A stretch of 64,000 bases of DNA from Plantago major (Eukaryota; Streptophyta; Magnoliopsida; Lamiales; Plantaginaceae): positions 60,881,677 through 60,945,676 of the forward strand of contig CM048839.1 in the NCBI GenBank assembly GCA_026545765.1, in the 5' to 3' direction. Made by a program: the position numbers and the translations under genes. Below are positions 35,259 to 46,985 of this stretch, piece after piece. The first letter of the stretch is position 1, and each line of letters begins with the position of its first letter. The notes under the pieces were generated by a model. It did no database searches. It worked only from the letters and a program-made list of their open reading frames with translations, and was not told the DNA's origin.

Positions 35259-35630
35259 TGATAGCTAAGCCGGATTCATGAATGGTGAGTATTTGTCTAT
35301 ATTCTTGTTTAGTTAAAGATTTTCTTTATGAAAGTTGATGTGCTTTTGAAGTTTATAGTGTTCGTCTTTGAGAGTGCTATTGTGTATGTAATCCCTATGT
35401 TTCTCCACATTGCATTAATCTATATATATGTTGACTTTGATGTACGTAGTATTTTAATTTAATTAATGTACCTAGCTAGCTAATTGTGTGTCATGATCTT
35501 AAGTTGGAAGTGCACTAGTGAAATTTGAGTGCATTGTCATGAAGCACATTAATTCATGTTTCATAGTATATTGACCGCCAAAACCTCCAATTATCATACG
35601 AAAAAATGGAACATGGTACATAAGTTATAT
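35259..35630. other. Short host gap between two elements
   Basis: AT-rich sequence between the Mutator-like element and the Gypsy LTR. I see no gene or repeat in it. Confidence 0.5.
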
Positions 35631-36417
35631 TGTAATAGCCCGAAAAATAAAATAGTAATTTTAGTCGAATCATATCGAATTTAGTATGATTCGTAACTGA
35701 TGTGGGGTAAAAATGGATAAGTCGCTAGTTTGTTCGTCGACGCCCTAGATGGATGTAGTTCTTGCTCGAACGATGATATTAGTTAGCGGAAGTCGTTTAG
35801 TCCTTGGTTCAAGTCGCCTTTACTTTGATTAAATTCGTGACTTCGCGAAGGTCGGAAAGTGTGCGAATGAAAAAGTGGACCTAGACACGTTTGTGGTCCG
35901 AGGTTGAGTCCGTCGGTCCTCAGTTGCGTCTGTCGGTCCTCGGTGATGTCCGTCGTTGATCTGTGATAAGAAAATAAGGGGTTAGACCCTTTTGGGCCGG
36001 TTTGCCTAGGACAACCCAGTACTTAGATTCAACTAGTTAATAAGTCGGTCGACTTTTCAATCTAGGACTTAAAAACTTCGTTAGTAGATTTTTGGAAGTC
36101 GTTACTTACCGTTTATGAGGAGTAGAGGCCTTGTATTTATAGGCAAAATTTGTTATCATCCTCTCTTGGATGAGTGCCAAGTGTACGGTCCGGATTCGTC
36201 CATGCTAGAAGTTGGGCTCATGGGCCCTTAATGGACTTGGCCCATTAAGTAGATGAGGCTTGGATTGTAGTCCAAAGGTCGAAGTATTAGAGGGTCGGCC
36301 TCTTGATTTTGGTGTAGTCGGACCTTTAACTTTGGTGAGGTCGAACTACCTTGATAGCATTGTCCCGATATGATTAAGTCTTCTTAGTTCGGGAGTAGGA
36401 CTTAAAGGTACATATCA
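35631..36417 (-). repeat. 3' LTR of a Tat-type Gypsy element
   Basis: On the - strand it starts TGATATGTACC just after the polypurine tract and ends ..TTTTTCGGGCTATTACA, a typical plant Gypsy LTR end. 787 bases. The 5' LTR is not in the window because the element is cut at 47866. Confidence 0.75.
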
Positions 36418-36432
36418 TAAGTCCCCCCAGTT
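36418..36432 (-). other. Polypurine tract of the Gypsy element
   Basis: On the - strand AACTGGGGGGACTTA adjoins the LTR start TGATATG. A partial duplicate of the neighbouring ~50 bases (CCGAGTTTCCAAATATCTTAG) lies at 36918. Confidence 0.7.
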
Positions 36433-38626
36433 TCCAGGTATCTTAGTAAAAAGATAGTTGTGAAATTTTTCGAGTTGGAGTCCGACATATCTCAATTCCG
36501 GTGGTCATGATCCTGTCAAAATGGGCTTCTTGTTCTCGGCCTATTTCATGTCCCCCATTTTTGTTCTCAGGCCCGAGCCCAAGCCCATAAATGGGTTTTG
36601 TCGCTCCGCTTACGTGGCGCCATCTGATTGGTTCTTGTGGACTATACATACGTACATCTTCTTCGTCTCTCAGTTCTCTTATTTCTTTGTTTCTTGGTTC
36701 CATCGGGGATATGGGCACGCCTTAGACGAGACCGAGACTCGGCAAAGTGAGGTTCGAGATAATTTATTTGTGTCAAACTTTTTCGATCCGACACAAAATA
36801 ATTTCGACCTTCTCGTTTATTCAACTTTAAAATCGACTTTATATCATCCATCTTCTTTGTCTTGTACCGACACAAAATAATTTCGACGCTCTCGTTTATT
36901 CATCCGTCTTCCTCGTCCCCCGAGTTTCCAAATATCTTAGTAAAAAGATAATTGTGAAATTTTGCGATTGAATCATATTCTCGATTCGTCATTTATACCG
37001 GTCGCTCAAGTCTTGATGTATGGGCTAGATCTTTCGGCCCATGGGCCCGGTTGAACCGGCCCATTTTACTTCTATATAAATGGGTTTTTACCCTCCATTT
37101 ACCTCATCATTTTCACCCAGCCTTTTGAAAAGAGAAGAGACTTGGACCGAGACTTGAAGTAAAAGAAAAGGGACCGACATTTGAAGAAGCAAAATTGAGA
37201 AGAAGCAGACCTCCATTAAAGCAGACCGAGATTGAAGAAGCGAAAGGAGAGAGCGGACCGACATTTAAGCAGACCGACATTGAAGAAGCGAAAGGAGAGA
37301 GCGGACCGACATTTTAGCAGACCGACATTTGAAGAAGCAAAATTGAGAACAAGAGTGCAGACTGGCGGAAGGAGAGAGCGGACCGGCAGAAGTAGAAAGA
37401 GCGGACTGGCAGAAGAAGAAAGCGGGCTGACATTGGAGTCTCTGAAGATCGGTACATTCCGTTTTACTGTTCATCGTCTTTTTTTTTTTTTTTTTTTAAC
37501 ACTCTATGCTTCATGTATACTCCATATATGGTCCATCTTGCTCTTTAAACTCGACTTTATATTATTATTGTCTTTATCTTTAACCATATTCTCTTCTGGC
37601 AAATGAGAACTCTTCAGTATGCTCCATCTTGCTCTTTAAAACCGACTTTATATTATCATCGTCTTTATCTTGAACCATATTTTCTTACGGCAACTGAGAA
37701 CTAATTTTTTTTTTTTCCTTTTTACAACAGTAGACGCACTCTGTATGCTCCATCTTGCTCTTTAAATCTGATTTCATATTATCATCGTCTTTCTCATGAA
37801 CCATATTTTCTTCCGGCAACTGAGAACTAATTTTTTTTCTTTCTTTTTACAACACTAGACGCACCTTCATACGCAATGCCTCGAGAAGATGAATCGATCT
37901 TTCTGTTCCAATAGCAAAATATTGTTATGCTGTCACTTGCCATTCTTACGTCTTTGATTCACTTTCGTTTTAGCGGTTGGACCAAGGTTTGATTATTGGA
38001 GGTCATTCGACTTTAGACTTCCGAGATTCAAGGCTGCCACCATTGCGAATTCGAGGAGGATAGGAGGAGAAAACCGAGAGTTGATCCGTTCCGAGATTCG
38101 AGGTAGACCGAGTTTTGAAGGCGGCCGTCGTTGGGTGATTCCGGGACGGGACCGATATTGGGAGAGACCGAGGTCCCGTGATTTTGATCATTTTCGAGAT
38201 TCAAGAGGGAAGGCAGATTGTGGAAGTAAGCTTCTTGTTCTGCCTTTTCATTTATTCCATCGGCATGCTTCATGGTTGCTCAGTCTTTGTGGTTGATCGG
38301 TCTTTTGTTGATATTTATCTATCTTGAACTTGTTTGGTGGATCGGTCTTTTGTTGATGATTTTATCTATCTTGAACTTGCTTGGTGGATCGGTCTTTTGT
38401 TGATGATTTTATCTATCTTGAATTTGCTTGGTGGATCGGTCTATTTTGCCTCGTTGTTCCGAACTTTGCATTTCTTGGAATTTACTTGGCCAAAAAAATG
38501 TTCTCCACTTTTTCTACTTTAATTGGTATCCGAGTCGGGGGTAAAAACTTTTTTAACTTGGGTTAATTCCTTTGTCTTTGATGTATGTAGATTCCCCGGC
38601 TCGGATCCAAAAATTAAAAGAAAAAA
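36433..38626 (-). repeat. Minisatellite-rich 3' untranslated part of the Gypsy element
   Basis: No protein of its own. It holds a GA-rich array (about 37150-37420, GAAGAAGCGAAAGGAGAGAG and GACCGACATT units); three 90-126-base units starting CTCCATCTTGCTCTTTAAA (about 37531, 37622, 37748); and a 45-47-base array with GGATCGGTCTTTTGTTGATG from 38294 to 38440 (four copies). Tandem repeats between pol and the 3' LTR are common in Tat/Ogre-type elements. Confidence 0.7.
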
Positions 38627-41600
38627 CATGTCTGGGGTGAGTAACGATCTTGGTGAGGTTTACTTGGGCGACGGGGAAGAGGTTCGGCCGCCTCGTGACA
38701 ATATGGTAGTTCTGACGGATTCCGACCAATCGTCTGATATGGATGAGTCCGAAGTACAGTTGGTAACCCGTAGGTCTCCTCGTCAAGTGGGTACTAGGAG
38801 TTTGGTCCGTCTATCTCATTCCCGTGTTGTTAGGTCCGAGGTCGTGTCTCCTCGTCAGGTGGAACTTCCGCCTATGTATGCTGCATCTTTGGGTTATGGT
38901 TATAGGGTTCCTGTTTTTGAGCCAATGCCTTTATCATCCTTTCCAATGGCGGATCCCGAGGTTGTCGGGTCTTTCAGGACTCTTCCTTGTAATCGAGTCC
39001 TAAAGATAGATGATCATGTTGAGGCCGTCCCGATAGGAGAGCCCGAGTCTCCTTTGTCTTTTGACTCCAATCCGCCCCCTAGGAATCCGAGCTTGATTTA
39101 TGGAACTCAGAAGGTTTTATCATCCCCGAGCAGGGGGCGTCGGTGAGTGATCCTTCTAGTTCGGCTCTTCGTCTTCTTCGTGGGAGATAGTGATAGTGAT
39201 AGTGATGGAAGTTAAATCGAGGGAGATTACGGTGAGGATGGGAGTGCTCCGAATGATGGGCGGATTTGAGTGAGGCGAGTGGTGGTAACAGAGGTGAGTC
39301 GGAGGAGGATGTTGACATCACGGGTTTGAGGAGAGGATTGACCGAGGAGTGAGGTTCGGTGTTCGAGAATCCTGAGCGCGCCATTGTTGTTGCTCTTGAT
39401 GCTTCGGGGTCCAAAGGTCGTAGGAATAAAAGGAAGCCCATTAAGACGGCAATTGAGTATAAGACGACCCGTGTTGATCCCATTGGCGATTTGAGGGTCG
39501 ACGCAGAGGCCAATGAGGATCAAATCATTCCTACTTGTTCGACGACTCTTTCTGTGTCGATCATCTCTAGACTTTGTCACCGTTTTGAGATCCCGGATGA
39601 TTATGAGATTATGATCCCTTTGTCGACTCAGACTATGTACAACCCACCCGCGGGTTATATGGCATTTCACGTTCGAGCTTTCAAGTGTGGGTGGAGGCTC
39701 CCGATGATACCCGAGATAGAGGAGTTGTTTAGGGAGACGGGTTTATGTCCTACACAGATTCTTCCTAATGCTTTAGGTACCATTATGTGTTTTGGAGTGA
39801 TCTTGGCTTTGAAGGGGGAGGCTTTCTCGTATCAAAAGTTTCTAGCGGCTTTCAACAAAGCCCTTAGCCCTGGAACGGCATTCTTTTACTTCACGGCTCG
39901 ACGAGGTTATAAATTCCTAGATGGGTATGAGTCATCTTCCAAGTGGTGGCCGAAGTATTTTTATGTCAAACATCCTTCTGGTGATTGGAAATTACCTAGC
40001 TACTTCCGTAGAAAGAAGTCTCCGACCACCAAACTTAGGAGAGTGCCTGTTTGGTTAGAATCACTTAGGCCGATTGTTGCGGAGTCCGAGGAGGGGAAGA
40101 CCTACGTTCCGCTCATAGGGACGAGGGGGTGCATCACTTTATATCATGATACCGATCCCGGACTTCTTTTAGAGAAGGCCGCCATTTTTGGGGTTGTTGG
40201 GAAAGATCTGACACTTTATTATCCGTACGGTTTGGTTGTGCAACCTCACTTGTGGTTGGCCGGATTGACTAGTGTGCCGGTCTATTGTAACGACAGGCCC
40301 AATTTGCATGAGTAGATCATATACTTGGTAGAATATCTTTTTTATTCTCAGCTTTTGTTCTGATGTTATTTCCTCGCTAGTTACTGGATCATGGAGTCCG
40401 CCACCAAATTGTTTGAGCAATGTAATGCCGAGAAGTTGAAGGCTCGAGAGAAGCTGAGGGCCGGCAAGAAGAAGAAGTACTCTCCGGGTCCGCAAAAGAT
40501 CCCTACGATCGAGCCGATGAATCATGCTTCTGTGCTTCAGCCGTCGGTCTCAGGTGGTTCCTTGGTCCCAGGTGGTTCATCGATCCCTAATCCGCAGGTA
40601 CCTCGGTCTAAATTCTCGATCTTTTTGTTCTTCTATTTTTATTGTGCCTTCTTTTTCTCAATTTGTTGTACCTAACAAAAGTTCGTTTTTCAGGAGCAAG
40701 TGAGTATTGTGGCTCGAAGTGAAACTGATGTGGCCAAGAGGAAAGGGAATGCACCGACGGATAAGGACAGGGCTCCTTCTAAGAGGATCCGAGTAGTGAC
40801 GAGATCCAATGGTGCCAATGTGAATGATACCTCCGCGCTTCGTGGTATGTCTAGGGTCGACCTTGTGGGGAGCCTCAAGTCTTTGTCGGGACTTATAAAA
40901 AATCATGCCGATGATGTAAGTAACTTTTTGTATATATTGCATTTTTCTCACTTGTCGCGCTTCATTTCTAATTTTTCTATCTTAATGACCATCCTTGATT
41001 TGTAAGTAACTTCTTACTTCCTTTCTTAGGTCACCGGTCATGTCACAGCCTTTTTGGACTTAGAAGAGTCCGATACTACCCAACTGAAGGAGGAGATCGA
41101 GGCTTCGAATGCGATGTTGGAAGTTGGTTGCTCGTGAGGCCGAGATTGCCAAACTCAAGTCCGAGAGAGTTTTGTCGGACAAAAAGCTCGAAAAGGAGAA
41201 GATTGCTCATGGCAAGACCGAGAAAGCATTGTCCCTAATCACGTCCGCTCGGGCTAAGATGGCCGAGGCACTTCTCTCCAAAGCGAAGACCACTCGTATT
41301 GATGTCGTGAAAACTTTCCTTAAGTCTGACTCCTACTATTTCCTTAGTAAGATGCGAGAGGGCGACGTTAGGGGGACGCCTTTTTTGATTGTGTGAGCCA
41401 GTTGAAGGACGCCGGATTTTTGAATGACTCCATTACGAGCCAAGATGCGAACCTCAAGATAATGGGGAATTGTGATGAGAGGCAGTCTTTGATCCCAAAT
41501 TGAAGTCCCCTGACGCTCTTGCTTCGGATGAGTTTTGGTCCGTGGTTGCTCCTTTGGCAGATTTTACCGTAGGTGAATCTCCGGTCTACCCCTCTTGGTT

Positions 41601-41769
41601 ACCCGATGTCTTTTACGCCTCTAAGATTGGTGGCGGGCAATCCTCCAACTGCAATGCTAAGTGGATGGATCTCCCGGGTCCCATTCTTGATCATGAGCCG
41701 GCTACGTTTTTGGAGGAGGTTGAAGGCAAGAAAGTTACTCGGCGCTTCTGGAAGAGGTCCGAGGTCTAG
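38627..41769 (+). pseudogene. Antisense extra ORF of the Tat-type element ('gypsy-type transposon' domain)
   Basis: Read on the strand opposite to pol. From MSGVSNDLGEVYLGDGEE at 38627 a Ser/Pro/Arg-rich, low-complexity part runs to 39146, with frame breaks up to 39358. The frame 39359-40315 contains the globular domain (CHRFEIPDDYEIMIP, KCGWRLPMIPEIEELFRETG, AFFYFTARRGYKFL, KWWPKYFYVKHPSGDW). I read it as the 'putative gypsy type transposon' (Transposase_28-like) family. Short basic exons follow with GT..AG-like joints (40391-40600, 40694-40915, 41030 onward), then a coiled coil (KSERVLSDKKLEKEKIAHGK, 41160-41230) and a tail to 41769. Antisense extra ORFs at this place are known from Tat-lineage elements; their role is unknown. 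Confidence 0.7.
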
Positions 41770-42725
41770 ACTTGATTCGATCCAAGGGTATGCCCTTGCG
41801 TATTTTTGTAGAGTGTCTGACTTATTTAAACACTTATTATGACTTTGGTAATATTTTGACTAGCTATCCCCTTGGCTTGTGAGGGTTAAACTCGTACCAA
41901 CATTTGACACCTCTCATCGGTCATGCCTGGATCATCCCTCGTACTTTTGGGTTTTAACTGTAACTTTTGTTGATCCAGGAGTGACCGATTTTAATGCAAT
42001 AGACTTGGATTTTATTTTCGTCCATCTTGAATGTTTGTACGCATGTCTTCATTCTTGTTATCTTGTTGATCTTCGGATCCATACCTTGAGTTATCGTGAT
42101 ATTCAAACTTCATGGTTTTATAGGTTCTATTCAAACGTTGAACTAATGGCCCAAAAATCAAACAAATTGAATATTGGCCCGAGGCTCAGATTGGGTCGAG
42201 ATTCAGTCTCGTGGTGTTGGTCCTTGATTGTTCTAAGACTCTTTGGGTCCTAGACTCCGGGAGTTGCATTTTTCGTGCAAAATTCGTCAATGTTGGGTTC
42301 TTCCAATGCTTGGTCTTGGATGCTTTTGGTTCGAGGATTTTTAAGATAATTTTTGAGTTGAGCGTCGGTATACCTTGGACACTTTGGGTCCGAGACAATC
42401 CGCACCTCAATCTTTGTTTCTTAGGGAGTTTCTCTCTGACACTTTAGGTCCGAGAAACTTTAAGATAATTTTTTAGTCGAGCGTCGGTATACCTCGGACA
42501 CTTTGGGTCCGAGACAATCCGCACCTCAATCTTTGTTTCTTAGGGAGTTTCTCTCTGACACTTTGGGTCCGAGAAACTTTAAGATAATGTCTGCCCTTAG
42601 TGGCACGTTCGGTTCTTCTTGCAAATAGTTGACAGAAAAATAAATGCTTCATTATAATGAAACGGTAGGATTACATGGTAGCCAAAAGATGATATATTTT
42701 AAAAGATCCTATTATAATTGATCTA
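41770..42725 (-). other. Spacer between antisense ORF and integrase
   Basis: No domain is seen in either strand. It includes the 119-base tandem repeat at 42341-42587, and 3' flank of both genes. Confidence 0.55.
42341..42587. repeat. 119-base tandem repeat, about two copies
   Basis: Units start TTAAGATAAT at 42341, 42460 and 42579, with GAGCGTCGGTATACCT, ACACTTTGGGTCCGAGACAA and TCTCTCTGACACTTT inside. The copies are almost identical, implying recent duplication. Confidence 0.9.
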
Positions 42726-43826
42726 GGCGTAGTACTTCTGCAGATTCTTGGCGTTCCAAGTACGCTTGAGCGGTTTACCGTCCATGCTTTCCGAAGCGTA
42801 GCTCCCATTGATACTTGCCCTTGTGACTCTGTAGGGACCTTCCCAGTTGGGTTCGAGTTTTCCGGTTGGTTTTAGTATATCAGCCGTTCATAGCACCAAG
42901 TCTCCAATCTGGAGGTCCATAATTTTCACATGTTTGTTGTAGGCCCTTGCCATGATAGCTTGGTATCCTAAGGTTCGAGCTAGGGCCGTACTTCTTTTGG
43001 TCTCGAGCATGTTGAGGTCGTACACTCTTTTGTCGTGGTTGTCCGAGGGAACGTACCCTTGGATCTGGAAGGTGTTGATTGAGATTTCGGACGGGATTAC
43101 AGCTTCGGATCCATACACCAAACTGAACGGAGTTTCCTGTGTGGTTGTTCTTGCCGTGGTATGATAAGCCCATAGTACTCCTTCCAATTCATCGACCCAA
43201 TCTTTCTTTGTGTCTCCCAGTCTCTTCAGAAGATTGTCGACGATGGTACGATTGGTTACCTCAGTTTGTCCGTTGGCTTGAGGATACCCAACGGAAGTGA
43301 AACGTTGTTCGATCCCCATTTCTTCGCACCAATCTTTGAGCTTGTACCCGGAGAACTGTCGACCATTGTCCGCAACTAGTATTTGTGGTAGGCCAAATCG
43401 ACACGATAACTTCCAAAGGAAGTCCATGACCTTATTCTCTGAAATGGAGGCCGTTGCCTCGGCTTCTACCCATTTCGAGAAGTATTCTACGGCCACAATG
43501 AGAAATTTTTCCATTTGGGTCCTCTGAAAGCTCCTACGATGTCCATGCCCCACAGATCGAATGGACATGGGATAGTTGATGGTATCATTGGTATGGTAGG
43601 CTGATGGGGGATCCTTGCGGACCTTTGACATTCCGAGCATGATCGTGAGAATCTTCCAGCTTCCTTTTGCATTGCCGGCCAATAATAGCCATTTCTGTGA
43701 ATTTTCTGGGCCAAGGCTCTTCCTCCTGAATGGTTTCCGCAACTTCCTAAATGGATCTCCTTCAACATCTTGGCCTCGAGACGGACCCGAGGTGAGTTCC
43801 ATCATAGGACTTTCTATATAGTGCAT
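42726..43826 (-). pseudogene. Gypsy integrase (Tat type)
   Basis: From high to low coordinates: a zinc-binding HHCC region (EIHLGSCGNHSGG, CSECQRSARIPHQ; 43600-43765), then the core with WGMDIVGAF (first catalytic Asp), LPQILVADNGRQFSG (second) and YPQANGQTEVTNRTI (Glu). A C-terminal region (GDLVL*TADILKP, LEPNWEGPYRV, LKRTWNAKNLQKYYA) ends near 42726. There is a frame change near 43515, and a TGA at about 42885 where a Trp or Arg codon is usual. The enzyme would insert element cDNA; this copy is dead without correction. Confidence 0.85.
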
Positions 43827-43991
43827 GCGGAGAGGAAGTAGCGTTGGGATCTTCGTTGGACTCTTCTAGATTCAGTTGAATCACGGGGTAGAATCCCGTT
43901 CTATAGATAGTTCACGATGTCGCTCATCCAAGTGTTGTCGTCAGATATGACGCCCATGTTCATTATGACCTCGTTGGCAGTGAGGGCTGAT

Positions 43992-44519
43992 TCATTGGCA
44001 GTCATAAGGACCCTTTGACGGTGTCAGCGACTCAGAAGCCGTAGCCCATTTTGATAATCCGTCGGCAATGGTGTTTTTTGCTCGGTTGATCTTGATCAGA
44101 CTAAACATGTCGAACGATTTTTCTAACTCTTTAACTACCTTTAGATATTTGATCATTGAAGCACTTTTTGTCGTAAATTTGCCCGAGTACTGTTCCGTGA
44201 CTAGCTGAGCGTCGGAGTAAGCTTTGAGTTTTTTGGACATGACTGACTTGGCCATCTTCATTCCTGCTATCAGAGCCTCATACTCAGCTTCATTGTTTGT
44301 TACTGGAAATGCTAAGCGGATAGCATATGCCATCTGGGCTCTTTCTGGGCTGATCAGTAATAACCCCGTTCCACCCGCATGAGCGGCCGATGAACCGTCC
44401 ACATAAAGTTCCCATATGTCCTTTTCTTTTGGACCGAGTTCTTTCGGGATAAAAGCCACTCGTAAGGTCGGTTTATGTTTTAGGGCGGTCACGGGCGGCT
44501 CTCCTTCTGGTGGGGGAAA
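43992..44519 (-). pseudogene. Archaeal-type RNase H (second RNase H) of the Tat-type element
   Basis: Reads DIWELYVDGSSAAHAGGTGL, NNEAEYEALIAGMKMAKS, LKAYSDAQLVTEQYSG and NTIADGLSKWA, the RVT_3-type RNase H fold with its D..E..D residues. A second RNase H after the normal one is characteristic of Tat-lineage Gypsy elements. Its upstream linker is broken at 44519/44520 by a Copia fragment; the frame itself is open. Confidence 0.85.
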
Positions 44520-46985
44520 CATACTAAGTAAATTAGAACAACAGGAGAGTCCAAGTTCCAAGTAAACATTCTAAGATACTAGTCTTCAAGTCTTCAAAAA
44601 TAACTTAGGTTCAGAAACCTCAAGTTCTTCAGCACCCTTTCTGGATCAGTTGACATAATCATCCACTTTTCTGCATTCTTGGACATAGTCATAAAGTATC
44701 CTTCGAGAAAGTTACATCTTTCTGGATAAGATACAAATTTCATGGTAACTCTTGCCAAGATTGTAGTTTTTCTTCAGAAAGTGTTTGACCCAGTAGTATT
44801 TTCCCCAGACCCAGGCATGGTCTACTTGCAGCTGAGATAGGTTGAAATATTTGTATATTTCTTCCAGATAGTGTATATCATCTAGGTATTCATCCAATGT
44901 CATATAGAATGACTCATAGGTTGAAACTCCTAGTTGGTTCTTCTTGCTGTAGCTACCATCCATTTTTCGTACCTTGTGTACATCATCAGGCTTTGGGTAA
45001 GGACAGGCAAAGGAGAGGTCCATCTTTGTGGCATCGTTTCTCTTCTCTACTTCAAAGTTTAGCCAGGCATGAAGGTGCTCAGATTTTAGCAATTCTGGCT
45101 TGCCTTCTCTCCATTTCAGTATCTGGTTGAGGATGGGAGTTGGAAACTTATCATTGACAATTAGATGTTGTAGTTCCAGAATCCAATACCCTCTCTTGTT
45201 CAGAATGCACCTATATGAAGACTCTTCAATACTCATCTTCACATATTCAATGTGGGCATCAGTTGGCTTTTCTTGATGAGTTTCTTTGTTTGCTCACCAT
45301 GAATATCCCTTCTAGCTTTTACATTGGGTGGCCTTACGTGGGAGATCCTCTAACCCTTTCTTCTGCCTTGGAACATCTTTGGTGGAAGTTCCTTGTATTG
45401 ACTTGGTATTTCCAGAAGGAGTTCTGGCTGCCAAAGGCATTGCTGCCAGAGGAGGTTGTGAGGTGCTTGCTTGCCTTCTTCTCTTGTGAAGTGTATGTTC
45501 ATCTGTATCAGATTCATCCTCATCATCATCATTGAAGTTCAACAATGGAGGCTTGCAGCTTTCTTGGTCTTTCACTTCTCCTTCTTCTTGGTCTTCTCCT
45601 TTTTCAGGATTATTCTAGTTGTTCCCTTCTGAGATCCTAAGGGACTTGGTTCCCCTAGTGACCATACTTCTCAGCCTTCTGGCTGGTTGATCTGGAACAA
45701 CTTCTTCAACAGGGGCATCTCCGGTGTTCTTGATGACTAGTTGACTTGAGGAGGGAGGCATAGATTGTTTTCTCTTTCTTCCTCTGCCTTTCTGAGGCAT
45801 CTCTTCTTCTTCCCCCTTAGTCATGAATGACTGACTCATAATGGCATAAGCTTGGAGAGTGAGTCAAAGTTTTACGGAGATTATTGTGCACCCTGACCAA
45901 TTCTTGGATTTCTTTCTTCAGCTCGTGGTTCTGCTTAACCAGTTCCTGCTCCTTTCTGTTGAGCTCTTCAAGTGGCCTAAGAATGGCGTTGGCTTGCGAG
46001 ACGGCATTTAGCTTCATTGAGTCTTGCATTAGCATTGTTACAATCCTCATCCCGACCAACCCTAGGTCTTTACGAGAGAGCTATCTTTGGTTGCTCTGTT
46101 GAAATGTATGACCCAATGACTTCATCTCTTCGGGATTTTAGCATACGTGTCTTGATCAATTAGTGTCTTTCTGAGTTCCAAAAAGATACTATTTCTGGCA
46201 CGGTGCTCTTCACTTCTTGAACTACTTGGTGCAGATAATATATGAGGAGCAAGTAGAGCTCTCTTGTGTTGAGTAACAAGTCTCTCATCTTCTGCATCAG
46301 TAATCAAGTTTTGGTTGTTTTCAACATCACTCTGATTATCCTTTTCTGGAATAGTTTGCAGATTGACAACCTTTTTCTGCTTTCCATCAAGTGTGCTGGC
46401 CTTCTGAGAAGATGTAGAAGGTCTTTCTGATGCAGTCTCAGCATCATCTTCTTCATCATCTTTGTCATCCATGGCATCTATTTCAGCAGCTGTGACAACA
46501 ATGGCATCTTTCAGATTTCTTTGCTCATCTAGGAGCGCTTGATTCACAGGTGTTAGCTTCTTTGAGCTTTTGAATTTTGGCTTCCTTTTCATCAACAAGA
46601 GCTTGGCACTCTAAGTTGATTCTCTTTTCTTCTTCCAACACCTTTCTGAGTTGTTCAATCCTGAACTCAGCGGCAGATATCTCTTCAAGTATATCGTTCT
46701 GTTCTGCCTGTTGGGTTTTCTGATGAGACTTTGAAGGTGATGATGATGGGGCTTTCTGAGCATTGGAAGGAGTGGCCTTGTCTTTACTTCCTTTGCTAGC
46801 CTTCTGAATCCCGCCTTGTCCAGGTTGGGGATCATCATTCTGATCATTATCATCATCATCCTTCTTGTTTTCTTGACTTGGATGCTCAGAAGGGGGTTCT
46901 TGATAATCATTCTCGTCCATTTCTTCCTCATCTTCTGAAATCAAGTTGATCACATTTGGGAATGTAATCATTAAGCTAGGACTTT
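44520..46985 (-). pseudogene. Sirevirus-like extra-ORF fragment inserted in Gypsy pol
   Basis: Homologous to the C-terminal half and 3' flank of the extra ORF at 51690-54190: VINLISEDEEE at 46940 matches VINLVSEDEEE at 51717; GYWILELQHLIVN..PTPILNQIL at 45190-45110 matches GYWILELKHLLVN at 53562; and the flank with GAAGACTTGAAGACTAGT (inverted, about 44580-44600) matches 54113. Acidic, Lys-rich and Ser-rich low-complexity parts alternate with coiled coil (EELNRKEQELVKQNHELKKE). Several frame breaks are present (45239-45312, 45615, 46122). No LTR is present at either end. Confidence 0.75.

Noticed and set aside
42888..43826. Loss of a catalytic Asp in the integrase (AVEYFSKW)
   Set aside because: That Glu replaces a common but non-catalytic Asp; the first catalytic Asp is in WGMDIVGAF in the neighbouring frame.
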